DNA from: an uncultured Spirochaetales bacterium | GTDB taxonomy: Bacteria > Spirochaetota > Spirochaetia > Sphaerochaetales > Sphaerochaetaceae | Assembly: GCA_934276485.1 (NCBI GenBank) | Contig: CAKQTE010000094.1 | Coordinates: 1-24,841 of the forward strand | DNA length: 24,841 nucleotides | Direction: 5' to 3' | Shown: positions 15,051-22,532 of the stretch, piece after piece | Layout of the letters: each line of letters opens with the position of its first letter | How positions within the stretch are numbered: position 1 is the stretch's first letter | The notes under the pieces: generated by a model | What the model was told of the DNA's origin: nothing | What the model saw: only the letters and a program-made list of their open reading frames with translations | Database searches by the model: none | Program-made: the position numbers and the translations under genes

Positions 15051-15085
15051 AATTGGTTTTCCAATTTGGCTTGAAAGAGTATACT
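15051..15085 (+). promoter_or_regulatory. Candidate mrp promoter with overlapping palindrome
   Basis: TTTCCA (15058-15063), a 16-base spacer and TATACT (15080-15085) lie 35 bases before mrp. A perfect inverted repeat AATTGG-TTTT-CCAATT (15051-15066) overlaps the -35, an arrangement expected of an operator. The regulator is unknown. Confidence 0.5.
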
Positions 15086-15119
15086 TTAGTTAAAAAGAGA
15101 ATAATTATCGGAGTATAAA

Positions 15120-16046
15120 ATGGCTTCAAATCAAAACGACGAATACGAGATGCAAAATCAGCGTATTCGCGAGAGAATGGACAAGATCGGAAGAAAGATC
15201 ATGATTCTCTCTGGAAAGGGAGGAGTTGGTAAGACAACAGTTACTGTAAACCTTGCCAATGCACTTGTTGATATGGGATGTACTGTTGGTGTATTGGATG
15301 TCGATATCCATGGGCCAAATGTTGCAAAGATGTTCGGATGCGAAGGCGAGGAGTTAGGATCTCCTGATGGAGTTACAATGATTCCTATCGAACCAAGAAA
15401 AGGACTAAAGGTAATGAGCCTTTCATTTGCGCTTCCTGATCCTTCAGCACCAATTATCTGGAGAGGATCGCTGAAGATGAGTGCTATCAGACAGTTCTTG
15501 TCTGATTGTGAGTGGGGAACATTGGACTATTTACTTATTGATACCCCACCAGGAACAGGAGACGAACAGCTTACTGTAATCCAGGCTATTCCTGAGATGA
15601 CAGGTGCAATAATCGTAACAACACCACAGGAAGTTGCTGTTTTGGATTCAAGGCGTTCTGTAGGTTTTGCACGTAAGTGTGGACTAGCAATTATCGGTGT
15701 AGTCGAGAACATGTCTGGTTTGAAGTGCCCTCATTGCGGAGAAGAGATTCCTATCTTCGGTAAGGGTGGTGGAAAGAGAATGTGTCAGGAGATGCATGTT
15801 CCATTCCTAGGCGAAATACCAATGGAGCTGGATCTATGTAAGGCAGAAGACAATGGCGAGAGCTTTGTCTCTGAAAATGGCACTCATCCATCTGCAGATG
15901 CTCTTAGAGAGATTGCTAACAAGCTTAATTATGGTACAGCTTGCTCAACAAGCAGAGATACTTCTTTCTTGGGAACAAGCTTCTGTTCTCCATCTGCTTG
16001 TGCTTCCTGTTCTTCAAATTGTCCTTCTAGAAAAAAGGAGAAATAA
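15120..16046 (+). CDS. mrp: Mrp/NBP35-family Fe-S cluster carrier ATPase
   Basis: The 308-residue protein has a deviant Walker A (GKGGVGKTT, near 32-40), switch DVDIHGPNVAKMFG, and Walker B DYLLIDTPPGTGDEQL, the signature of Mrp/ApbC/NBP35 P-loop ATPases that carry Fe-S clusters to apoproteins. The central CxxC (C203, C206 in KCPHCGE) binds the bridging cluster between two subunits in this family. It lacks the N-terminal DUF59 domain of E. coli Mrp. Instead it has an unusual C-terminal Cys-rich tail with Cys at about 275, 289, 294, 297 and 301, ending in PSRKKEK. ATG 15120 has GGAG seven bases upstream. It leads an operon with the Nudix and SIMPL genes; the Nudix start is 2 bp after its stop. 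Confidence 0.93.
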   Translation: MASNQNDEYEMQNQRIRERMDKIGRKIMILSGKGGVGKTTVTVNLANALVDMGCTVGVLDVDIHGPNVAKMFGCEGEELGSPDGVTMIPIEPRKGLKVMSLSFALPDPSAPIIWRGSLKMSAIRQFLSDCEWGTLDYLLIDTPPGTGDEQLTVIQAIPEMTGAIIVTTPQEVAVLDSRRSVGFARKCGLAIIGVVENMSGLKCPHCGEEIPIFGKGGGKRMCQEMHVPFLGEIPMELDLCKAEDNGESFVSENGTHPSADALREIANKLNYGTACSTSRDTSFLGTSFCSPSACASCSSNCPSRKKEK

Positions 16047-16048
16047 CC

Positions 16049-16630
16049 ATGGCTAAGGAAGATCTCGAGTGGAAGAGCCTTGGAAGGGAAAAACTATATA
16101 GCTGTGTTCTTTTTGATCTTATTGGCGTTGATAGAGAATCGACAGATGGAAGAAAAGGTCGCTTTATAGAGCTCAAGAGCAAGGATTGGGTAATTGCCAT
16201 CCCTTGGTTTAGAAGAGAGGATGGAGTTCCATGCTTTGTGATGGAAGAGCAATTCAGACATGGATCCGAGTCTGTCACTCGAGAGTTTCCTGCAGGCCTA
16301 GTGGAAGAGGGGGAACCAGCACTAATAGCTGCTAAGCGTGAGCTATTGGAAGAGACAGGCATGAAGGGAGACTTCACGCTCCTTGGGGAGGTGAATCCAA
16401 ACTCTGCTTTCATGTCAAATAGACAATCTGTGTTCTTCGTTGAGAACTTTGAGATAGTTGCTCATCAAAGCTTGGATGCAAATGAGCAAATCGATATCGT
16501 CGAGGTTCCTGTTGAAGAAGTCATTAGGGATATGGGTACAGGCATTTATGACAATGGCTGTATGATGATGGCTTTGGGATTCTTCCTGCGCTATGCAGAA
16601 AAGCGTCCTGAATTAAGAGAGGTCAAATAG
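16049..16630 (+). CDS. Nudix hydrolase, ADP-ribose pyrophosphatase-like
   Basis: The 193-residue protein contains a perfect Nudix box, G-x5-E-x7-REL-x-EETG, at residues 83-105 with REL at 97-99 and the metal-binding EE at 101-102. The preceding VMEEQFRHG and EFPAGLVEEGE match the ADP-ribose/NUDT5-like subgroup, which hydrolyses ADP-ribose or similar nucleoside diphosphate derivatives to AMP. The exact substrate is not certain. ATG 16049 has AGGAG eight bases upstream, inside the end of mrp, so translation is likely coupled. The SIMPL-domain gene starts 3 bp after its stop. Confidence 0.92.
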   Translation: MAKEDLEWKSLGREKLYSCVLFDLIGVDRESTDGRKGRFIELKSKDWVIAIPWFRREDGVPCFVMEEQFRHGSESVTREFPAGLVEEGEPALIAAKRELLEETGMKGDFTLLGEVNPNSAFMSNRQSVFFVENFEIVAHQSLDANEQIDIVEVPVEEVIRDMGTGIYDNGCMMMALGFFLRYAEKRPELREVK

Positions 16631-16633
16631 CTT

Positions 16634-17329
16634 ATGAAGAAGATTGTTCTAGCTTTAGTGATTTTGCTTTCGTTTGTGGGTTGTGTATCTACAAGTGGTG
16701 AAAAGGCGACAATTTCCGTAACAGGAAGTGCCAAGATCAAACTTGAACCAGATGTTGCACTCTTTACTGTCTCTGCAGAGAGCATTGAAGAAACAAGTGA
16801 AGATGCTCGCATCAAAACAAGTTTGATGATCAATCGCGCTATTGAGACTTTGATGAATGATTTCGGTGTTAACAAAGAGGATATAAAGACCAATTACATC
16901 GATATCAGCCCATACTACGAGTGGCAGGATAATCAAAGAGTTCTCAAGGGCCAAAGAGCTGGACAATCTGTAGATATTACTCTTCATGATATTTCAAAGT
17001 ATGGTGACGTGTTCTCATCCCTTACCAAGATAGATGGCATATCTGTCTCTACAGCAAGCCTAGACAAGAAGGATAAGTCCAAAGAGCTAATGGATGTTAG
17101 AAAACTTGCTATTGCTGATGCTGAAACAAAGGCTCGTGCATATGCAGAAGCATCTGGAGTGACAATTACTGGCATTCTTTCAATTGGTGCAGGTGGCTCT
17201 TCAGGCTACTCGGCCCCAAATATGCTATATGCAAAGGCTGCTATGATGGACACTGAATCTAGTACTGAGTTCTACTCTGGTTCTATTTCCGTCTCTGATA
17301 GTGTCAGCGTTGTTTACACAATAAAATAA
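16634..17329 (+). CDS. SIMPL-domain (DUF541) lipoprotein
   Basis: The 231-residue protein starts with a lipoprotein signal peptide: MKK, a hydrophobic core, and a lipobox ending VGC (Cys17). The mature part begins with ISVTGSAKIKLEPDVALFTV, the hallmark of SIMPL/DUF541 (YggE-like) proteins, and keeps the repeating strand-helix pattern to the end (SVVYTIK). It should be anchored in the cell envelope facing outward from the cytoplasm. YggE relatives are tied to oxidative stress, but their biochemical activity is unknown. It is the last gene of the mrp operon, followed by a terminator 22 bp later. Confidence 0.9.
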   Translation: MKKIVLALVILLSFVGCVSTSGEKATISVTGSAKIKLEPDVALFTVSAESIEETSEDARIKTSLMINRAIETLMNDFGVNKEDIKTNYIDISPYYEWQDNQRVLKGQRAGQSVDITLHDISKYGDVFSSLTKIDGISVSTASLDKKDKSKELMDVRKLAIADAETKARAYAEASGVTITGILSIGAGGSSGYSAPNMLYAKAAMMDTESSTEFYSGSISVSDSVSVVYTIK

Positions 17330-17351
17330 CAAGTTTTAATCAAATCCAACA

Positions 17352-17387
17352 AATCCTGCAGTTTTCAAGTTAATTGCAGGATTTTTT
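17352..17387 (+). terminator. Intrinsic terminator of the mrp operon
   Basis: A perfect 9-bp stem AATCCTGCA/TGCAGGATT with a 14-base loop is followed by a T tract (TTTTTTCTT overlapping the stem end). It lies 22 bp after the SIMPL gene stop. Confidence 0.92.
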
Positions 17388-17471
17388 CTTGATGGAATAA
17401 AACGAAAACTTGTCTTATTGTCTCTATAAAAATACATCAAGTCAGCGAAATGATAACAATTTGGATGATTG

Positions 17472-17502
17472 TTGCCTTTGTTTTTCGGTTTTGTGCTATA
17501 GT
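17472..17502 (+). promoter_or_regulatory. Possible promoter of the second DMT permease gene
   Basis: An extended -10, TGCTATAGT (hexamer 17497-17502), lies 43 bases before ATG 17546. TTGCCT at 17472-17477 could serve as -35, but its 19-base spacing is long. The extended -10 is the main support. Confidence 0.4.
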
Positions 17503-17545
17503 GCTACAGAATGCACGAATTTATATTCTAAAAAGGACGTTTTCA

Positions 17546-18460
17546 ATGGACACGACGCATCATTTCAACAATAAGATCAAAGGAATTATGTTTATCATTC
17601 TTACAGCATTCTGCTTTGCTGTCATGAATATCTTTGTTAGGTTATCTGGCCCTAGGATTCCATCCATACAAAAAAGTTTTTTTAGGAATGTTGTAGCATT
17701 GGTTTTTGCTTTTTTCATTCTGCTAAAAGAACCTGAGGGTTTTAAAAATCCTAAGAGAAACCTTTCTTTGATAATCGGTAGATCTCTATTTGGAACTATA
17801 GGGTTGATATGCAATTTTTATGCAGTAGACCATCTGATTATCTCTGATGCATCTCTATTAAATAAGTTAAGTACATTCTATGTTCTTATCTTTTCGTATA
17901 TATTTTTGAAAGAGAAAGTCAAACCATATCAATGGTTATGTATCTGCATAGCTTTTGCAGGAGCATTGCTTGTAATAAAACCAACATTTCACAATGCAGA
18001 TATTTCATCATCCATCGTAGGATTTGTTGGAGGCGTTAGTGCTGGAATGGCGCATACTTTTGTAAGAGCCTTAACGAAAAAAGGAGAATCAAAAAGTAGG
18101 ATTGTCTTTGCCTTTTCTCTTTTTTCCTGCGTGGCCACACTCCCTTTGTTTATTTTTGACTTCGTTCCGATGAAAATCAATGAATTAAGTCTGCTTCTAC
18201 TTGCAGGCCTTGCTGCTTGTGGCGGTCAATACTGCCTAACTACTGCATATTCATATGCACCAGCAAAGGAAATTAGTATCTTTGACTATTCTCAAATCAT
18301 TTTTGCGGCAATTCTAGGTTTTATGTTCTTTGGAGAAATACCAGATCTTTATAGTTTCATTGGTTATTTTGTTATTATTATCGCTGCAATAATGATGTTT
18401 CTCATTGACAACAAGCATGTCGAAGTTGCATCGAATGCGAAAGTAGCATGTACCAAATAA
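17546..18460 (+). CDS. EamA/DMT-family membrane permease
   Basis: The 304-residue protein has about ten membrane helices in two halves typical of DMT/EamA transporters. Examples are IIGRSLFGTIGLICNFYAVDHL in half one and the closing ISIFDYSQIIFAAILGFMFFGEIPD in half two, the latter a common pattern in RhaT/YdcZ-like and S-adenosylmethionine-type carriers. The start ATG 17546 is chosen because AAAGGA lies eight bases upstream; the frame is open from 17450 but the extra residues cover the promoter. The protein is not closely similar to the other DMT permease in the window. The substrate is unknown. It appears to be a single-gene transcript between two terminator-like structures. Confidence 0.86.
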   Translation: MDTTHHFNNKIKGIMFIILTAFCFAVMNIFVRLSGPRIPSIQKSFFRNVVALVFAFFILLKEPEGFKNPKRNLSLIIGRSLFGTIGLICNFYAVDHLIISDASLLNKLSTFYVLIFSYIFLKEKVKPYQWLCICIAFAGALLVIKPTFHNADISSSIVGFVGGVSAGMAHTFVRALTKKGESKSRIVFAFSLFSCVATLPLFIFDFVPMKINELSLLLLAGLAACGGQYCLTTAYSYAPAKEISIFDYSQIIFAAILGFMFFGEIPDLYSFIGYFVIIIAAIMMFLIDNKHVEVASNAKVACTK

Positions 18461-18475
18461 AAAAAACTATATCGT

Positions 18476-18520
18476 ATTTTCTCCATTAGATGCAGTTTTT
18501 CTGCATTAAGTGGAGAAAAT
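18476..18520. repeat. Long imperfect inverted repeat after the permease gene
   Basis: ATTTTCTCCA...ATGCAG (18476-18495), loop TTTTT, and CTGCAT...TGGAGAAAAT (18501-18520) form a 20-position stem with an internal mismatched stretch of four. There is no T tract on the plus side. On the minus side an A8 run (18459-18473 region) would give a U tract some bases later. It may end or stabilise the permease mRNA. Confidence 0.6.
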
Positions 18521-18629
18521 CAAGGAAAATTCTATTTTCAAAGATGATATGGTTATTGTTTCATTGCCTTAGTGAGCGTTTTAGCTCAGTTTACTTAAAT
18601 CTTTGAAGAAGTTTGCAAATGAGCGAATT

Positions 18630-18660
18630 GTCCTGCTAGAAAACGGTAGGATTTCTTTTT
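18630..18660 (+). terminator. Terminator-like hairpin without an adjacent gene
   Basis: TCCTGC (18631-18636) pairs with GTAGGA (18646-18651) across a 9-base loop, followed by TTTCTTTTT. It lies 170 bp after the permease gene and 150 bp before dctP. The stretch 18521-18630 has no gene longer than a few codons. It contains a small GAGC/GCTC hairpin, so a short RNA ending here is possible. Confidence 0.55.
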
Positions 18661-18705
18661 GTGCACCCAAAATGAACAATTTATGCGTTTTTACATAATT
18701 AAAAC

Positions 18706-18734
18706 TTTACAGAGCATAGAAAGCATGATATTAA
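18706..18734 (+). promoter_or_regulatory. Promoter of the TRAP operon
   Basis: TTTACA (18706-18711), an exact 17-base spacer, and TATTAA (18729-18734). The first of three TGATATCA-type boxes overlaps the -10, so binding there would block transcription. Confidence 0.65.
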
Positions 18735-18773
18735 AATAGTAAGTTTGATATCAAAAATTAAAAAGTGATATCA
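18726..18773. promoter_or_regulatory. Three TGATATCA-type operator boxes, 20-bp spacing
   Basis: TGATATTA (18726-18733), TGATATCA (18746-18753) and TGATATCA (18766-18773) start exactly 20 bp apart, about two helical turns, so they lie on one face of the DNA. Short AT-rich palindromes of this kind are typical targets of GntR/FCD repressors, and a gene for one ends the operon (22533-23267). They cover the promoter and early leader, suggesting repression and cooperative binding. Confidence 0.75.
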
Positions 18774-18813
18774 CATTTTCTATTTTGGGAAATTATTAAA
18801 GGGGAGTCAAAAT

Positions 18814-19854
18814 ATGAAGAAATTTCTTATTTTCGCTTTGGTTCTGCTAGTCGCTTTGACAGCATGTAATAAGGGAACAAATTCAAGCTCAACAACAGCA
18901 ACAGCAAACAATGCTAAGCCTGCGAAGACTTACACAATCAAGCTTGGACACACAATGAGCACATCTCACCCACGCCACCAGGCACTCTTGGAGTTCGAGA
19001 AGTACGTTGAAGAGAAGACAAATGGCCAGGTTCAGGTAGAGCTATTCCCAGGCGGAGTTCTTGGTTCAGAGCCAGAGATGCAGGAATCAATGAGAATGGG
19101 AACTCTCGAGGCATTTGTTGGTGGTCCTTTTGATACTATCTCAAAGAAACTTAACCTATTCTTGATGCCATTCTTCTTTGATAGCCAGGAAGACTTGATG
19201 AGAGTTGCTAAAAACGAAAAGGTTTTCGATATCGTTGCATCAGATGCAGAGAAGGGCGGATTGAAGATCCTCGCCATCGGTGACGGTGGTGCTAGACAGA
19301 TCACAAACTCAAAGAGAAGAATCGACGAGCCATCAGATATGAAAGGCTTGAAGCTAAGAACACCTTCAATTGAAGCTATCATGGTATGTATGAAGACTCT
19401 TGGAGCATCAACTGTATCAATTCCACTAGCTGACTGCTACATGTCTCTAAAGACTGGTGTTGCTGATGGTCAGGAAAACCCAATTGCAACAATCTATGAC
19501 CAGAAGCTATATGAAGTACAGAAGTACATCACATATGTAAACTACCAGTATCATCCAGAAGTTCTCACAATGAACGCTAAGTTCTACAACTCACTTCCAG
19601 CTGACATCCAGAAGGTTCTTTCTGACGCAGCTTGGTACTTCATCGAGACAGAGAACAAGATCGCTATTGATAACGAGAAGGCAAGAGTTGAAGAGATGAA
19701 GGCTGCTGGTTGCGACGTATATGTTCCAACACAGGCAGAGAAGCAAGCATTCGTAGACGCTTGTGAGCCAGTATACTCATACTTTGTAAACGATCTTAAG
19801 TACTTCTCTCAAGACGAACTAGATCTAGTTAAATCAATCGCAAAGGGCAACTAA
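18814..19854 (+). CDS. dctP: TRAP transporter substrate-binding lipoprotein (DctP family)
   Basis: The 346-residue protein begins with a lipoprotein signal peptide with lipobox LTAC (Cys18) and a Ser/Thr/Asn linker. The DctP fold follows: TIKLGHTMSTSHPRH, LFPGGVLGSEPEM, and the signature GLKLRTPS, whose Arg182 normally clamps the substrate carboxylate. DGQENP (218-223) supplies the conserved Asn contact. It captures an organic acid outside the cytoplasmic membrane and passes it to DctQM. A lipid anchor in place of a free periplasmic form is common in some lineages. ATG 18814 has AAAGGGGAG upstream. It is the first gene of the TRAP operon, and its downstream hairpin probably keeps its message more abundant than that of the membrane genes. 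Confidence 0.95.
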   Translation: MKKFLIFALVLLVALTACNKGTNSSSTTATANNAKPAKTYTIKLGHTMSTSHPRHQALLEFEKYVEEKTNGQVQVELFPGGVLGSEPEMQESMRMGTLEAFVGGPFDTISKKLNLFLMPFFFDSQEDLMRVAKNEKVFDIVASDAEKGGLKILAIGDGGARQITNSKRRIDEPSDMKGLKLRTPSIEAIMVCMKTLGASTVSIPLADCYMSLKTGVADGQENPIATIYDQKLYEVQKYITYVNYQYHPEVLTMNAKFYNSLPADIQKVLSDAAWYFIETENKIAIDNEKARVEEMKAAGCDVYVPTQAEKQAFVDACEPVYSYFVNDLKYFSQDELDLVKSIAKGN

Positions 19855-19867
19855 TCAACATAAGCAC

Positions 19868-19889
19868 AGAGCCTGGTTCGCCAGGCTCT
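19868..19889 (+). promoter_or_regulatory. Intercistronic UUCG hairpin between dctP and dctQ
   Basis: AGAGCCTGG-TTCG-CCAGGCTCT is a perfect 9-bp stem capped by the very stable TTCG tetraloop. It is followed by TTTAAGG, too few T residues for full termination. It sits in the 47-bp gap between dctP and dctQ. It likely protects the dctP 3' end or causes partial termination, giving more binding protein than membrane subunits. Confidence 0.85.
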
Positions 19890-19901
19890 TTAAGGTAAGG
19901 C

Positions 19902-20429
19902 ATGAATAAATTTCTAAAAGTATTGGACAGCATAATCTCTTGGATTCTTATTGTCCTAGTAGCATTTCTAGCTGTAGGAATTACAGTAACTATCGTTCTG
20001 AGATATTTCTTCGGCTTATCATTTTCAACACTAGAAGAGTTTCTGACAATGTCTTTCATTTTCACAACTCTATTCGGATCTGCACTCGCTATCAGGGAAA
20101 GGCAACACATTGCTATCGCATTTCTCTCTGATTCAATTGCAGCTAAATCAAAGACAGCAAAGATTGTTACAACAATCCTGATTGATGCATCAATCATCTT
20201 TATTGCATTGGCAATGACAATTATTTCAATTCAGTGGATCAGACAGGTAGGACACCTGTTGTCTGCAAACTCACACCTTCCAATGGGCGTATATTATGTC
20301 TTTGTTCCAATCACATTCAGCTTGACTGTTTTCTATGCAATCATCGATATCCTTTCACTATTCTTGCCTATCCAGGCTGCAAATAGCGGATATACAACAG
20401 ATGACAAGCTTCCAGGGGAGGATAAGTAA
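19902..20429 (+). CDS. dctQ: TRAP transporter small membrane subunit (DctQ family)
   Basis: The 175-residue protein has four hydrophobic helices (about 10-35, 45-65, 85-110 and 130-155), the DctQ topology. SFSTLEEFLTMSFIFTTLFG and RERQHIAIAFL are typical family motifs around helix 2. It forms the inner-membrane complex with DctM and uses a Na+ or H+ gradient. The start ATG 19902 follows TAAGG, and the stop overlaps the dctM start by one base (TAATG), so the pair is translationally coupled. Confidence 0.93.
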   Translation: MNKFLKVLDSIISWILIVLVAFLAVGITVTIVLRYFFGLSFSTLEEFLTMSFIFTTLFGSALAIRERQHIAIAFLSDSIAAKSKTAKIVTTILIDASIIFIALAMTIISIQWIRQVGHLLSANSHLPMGVYYVFVPITFSLTVFYAIIDILSLFLPIQAANSGYTTDDKLPGEDK

Positions 20430-21706
20430 TGGACTTAGCTATTTTGTTTGTAACACTTATCGTGTTCATTCTTATTGGTGTTCCAATTGGTTATTCACTC
20501 GGTGGAGCGGGAATCATCTATTTCTTGATTAGCAATCCAGCATTCCTGATGAATGTTCCTCAAAGAGTATTCGCAGGTCTCAATAGCTTTATCTTGATTG
20601 CTATGCCACTGTTTATGCTCTCAGGAGAGATCATGAACCATGGAGGCCTTACAAAGAGACTCATCAACTTTGCTCTCCTTATCTGTAAGCCTTTCAGAGG
20701 AGGACTAGGAGAAGTTAACGTTGTTGCATCAATGATCTTTGGTGGAATTACAGGTTCATCCGTTGCAGATACTTCAGCCCTCGGTTCTATCTTGATTCCA
20801 GATATGACAAAGCAGGGATACTCAAAAGAGTTCTCAACAGGTATTACGGTAGCTTCCTCAACTGTTGGTATGATCATCCCTCCATCTATTCCAATGCTCA
20901 TGTTTGCAATGGTTTCTGGTGTATCAGTAGGTAAGCTATTCATGGGTGGAGTTATTCCAGGAATCCTTATCGGTTTATTCCAGCTAATTGTTGTATGGGT
21001 TGTTTCAGAAAAGAGAGGATACCACAAGATCGAAGCTGTAATCGAGGAATCAAAGAAGAAGGTTATCATCGATGGTCTTATTGCATGTGCAATGCCTGTT
21101 ATGATTCTTATCTTCACAACATTCGGTGTTACAACTGCAAGTGAATCAGCTGCTATTGCCGTAGTATATGCACTAATCGTTGGTAAGTTCGTATATAAGG
21201 AATTGAAGCTTGAGCATGTTATCGCGGCTCTTAAGAAGACAGCTATCATGACAGCAACAATCATGATCATTGGTGGCTTTACGAATATCTTCACATATAT
21301 TCTTGCTATCAACCAGGTTCCACAGGCAATTGCTTCATTCATATTGGATTCAAACATCCCAGTATGGCTTGTATTCCTTCTGTTTGACATCTTGATTCTA
21401 GTTCTAGGAACATTCTTGGATGTAGTTCCATGTATCCTTTTGATCACTCCAACACTATTGTCTGTCATGACACAGCTTGGAATGACAGAGATTACATTCG
21501 GAATGATCCTTGTTGTAGGACTTGCTATCGGATTGGTTACACCTCCAGTAGGAATGTGTTTGAACGTAGGTTCAAAGATCTCAGGAATGTCAATTATCAG
21601 TGTTTTCAAGGCATCAGCTCCATTCTTGATCTGTAACCTATGTGTATTGTTGCTAGTTACATTTGTTCCAGCAGTAAGTAATTTCTTGCCATCACTACTA
21701 CTGTAG
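20429..21706 (+). CDS. dctM: TRAP transporter large membrane subunit (DctM family)
   Basis: The 425-residue protein has about 12 membrane helices and the conserved DctM motifs: IAMPLFMLSGEIMNHGGL, ASMIFGGITGSSVADTSALG, VASSTVGMIIPPSIPML and, near the end, GLVTPPVGMCLNVGS. In Na+-coupled TRAP transporters the GGxTGSSxADT and TPPVG loops form cation and substrate sites. Start ATG 20429 overlaps the dctQ stop and has GGGGAGG upstream. The aldolase gene follows after 16 bp with its own strong ribosome site. Confidence 0.95.
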   Translation: MDLAILFVTLIVFILIGVPIGYSLGGAGIIYFLISNPAFLMNVPQRVFAGLNSFILIAMPLFMLSGEIMNHGGLTKRLINFALLICKPFRGGLGEVNVVASMIFGGITGSSVADTSALGSILIPDMTKQGYSKEFSTGITVASSTVGMIIPPSIPMLMFAMVSGVSVGKLFMGGVIPGILIGLFQLIVVWVVSEKRGYHKIEAVIEESKKKVIIDGLIACAMPVMILIFTTFGVTTASESAAIAVVYALIVGKFVYKELKLEHVIAALKKTAIMTATIMIIGGFTNIFTYILAINQVPQAIASFILDSNIPVWLVFLLFDILILVLGTFLDVVPCILLITPTLLSVMTQLGMTEITFGMILVVGLAIGLVTPPVGMCLNVGSKISGMSIISVFKASAPFLICNLCVLLLVTFVPAVSNFLPSLLL

Positions 21707-21722
21707 TAAAGGAGAATTTGAA

Positions 21723-22505
21723 ATGACATTGAAAGAAAAAATAAAGAAAGGTCCTGTTTATGGCATCACATGCTATACAGGTATGGCATCTGTTGTAGAG
21801 TGCATCGGTAACTGGGGATATGATTTCGTATACCTGGATCTAGAGCATTCGACAATCGATGGACTATGCAATATCGAGCGCTTGATCCTTGCAGCTAAGC
21901 ATGCAAATGTTTCTCCAATTGTTAGAGTTTCTGGTGTTCATGATTCAGAGATCAGACAGGTTTTGGAGATGGGTGCAGAGGGTGTTGTTGTTCCTCACTG
22001 CAAGAGCAGAGCTGACGTTGAGAAGATCATTGCCAATGCAAAGTTCCCACCAATGGGAAGACGTGGTGGAGAGTCAAACGTAAGAGCTGCAGGCTTTGGC
22101 GTTAATGGTTTTTCTTGGTCAGAGTATACAAAAAAGAGCAACGAAGATACTATGATTATTCCTATGGATGAGGACTTCGAGTTCACAGAGAATATCGAGG
22201 ATATCCTCTCAGTAGAAGGAATTGACGCAGTTAACTTCGGACCTGTAGACTATGCTTTGTCAGTTGGTGCAGAGGTTGGCTACAAGATTACTGATGAGAG
22301 AGTTGATTATGGTTATAAGAGACTCCGACAAGAGGCTGAAAAGAGAGGAATTGCTATCATGGGGCCAGTTGTTCCATCTCAGGAATCTGATCTAAGAGCA
22401 GCTATTGCTAGAGGAACAAACATGTTGATTCTTGGAAACGATATGTATCACCTCAACCAGGGCTTGAAGTCAGTAATCGAAGAAGTTAAGAAGGTTAGAA
22501 ACTAA
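21723..22505 (+). CDS. HpcH/HpaI-family class II aldolase
   Basis: The 260-residue protein has the phosphoenolpyruvate/pyruvate TIM-barrel pattern of HpcH/HpaI aldolases. FVYLDLEHS supplies the catalytic His42 and neighbouring acid residues, IVRVSG the substrate Arg68, GAEGVVVPH a barrel strand, and PMDEDFEF and GPVDYALS the metal-binding Glu150 and Asp176. Such enzymes split 2-oxo-3-deoxy or 4-hydroxy-2-oxo acids to pyruvate (or a related 2-oxo acid) and an aldehyde, for example 2-dehydro-3-deoxyglucarate aldolase. Placement right after a TRAP transporter suggests the imported acid is a sugar acid or close derivative (inference). AAAGGAG precedes ATG 21723. Confidence 0.88.
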   Translation: MTLKEKIKKGPVYGITCYTGMASVVECIGNWGYDFVYLDLEHSTIDGLCNIERLILAAKHANVSPIVRVSGVHDSEIRQVLEMGAEGVVVPHCKSRADVEKIIANAKFPPMGRRGGESNVRAAGFGVNGFSWSEYTKKSNEDTMIIPMDEDFEFTENIEDILSVEGIDAVNFGPVDYALSVGAEVGYKITDERVDYGYKRLRQEAEKRGIAIMGPVVPSQESDLRAAIARGTNMLILGNDMYHLNQGLKSVIEEVKKVRN

Positions 22506-22532
22506 GAGTTTCTTTCAATAAGGAATTTATAA

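Noticed and set aside
17450..17545. An N-terminal extension of the second DMT permease from 17450
   Set aside because: The extension covers a likely extended -10, whereas ATG 17546 has a good Shine-Dalgarno sequence eight bases upstream.
20560..21729. A 389-codon open frame antisense to dctM
   Set aside because: It runs opposite a clear DctM gene, has no ribosome site, is rich in Ile/Thr/Asn typical of reverse-strand shadows, and resembles no family I recognise.
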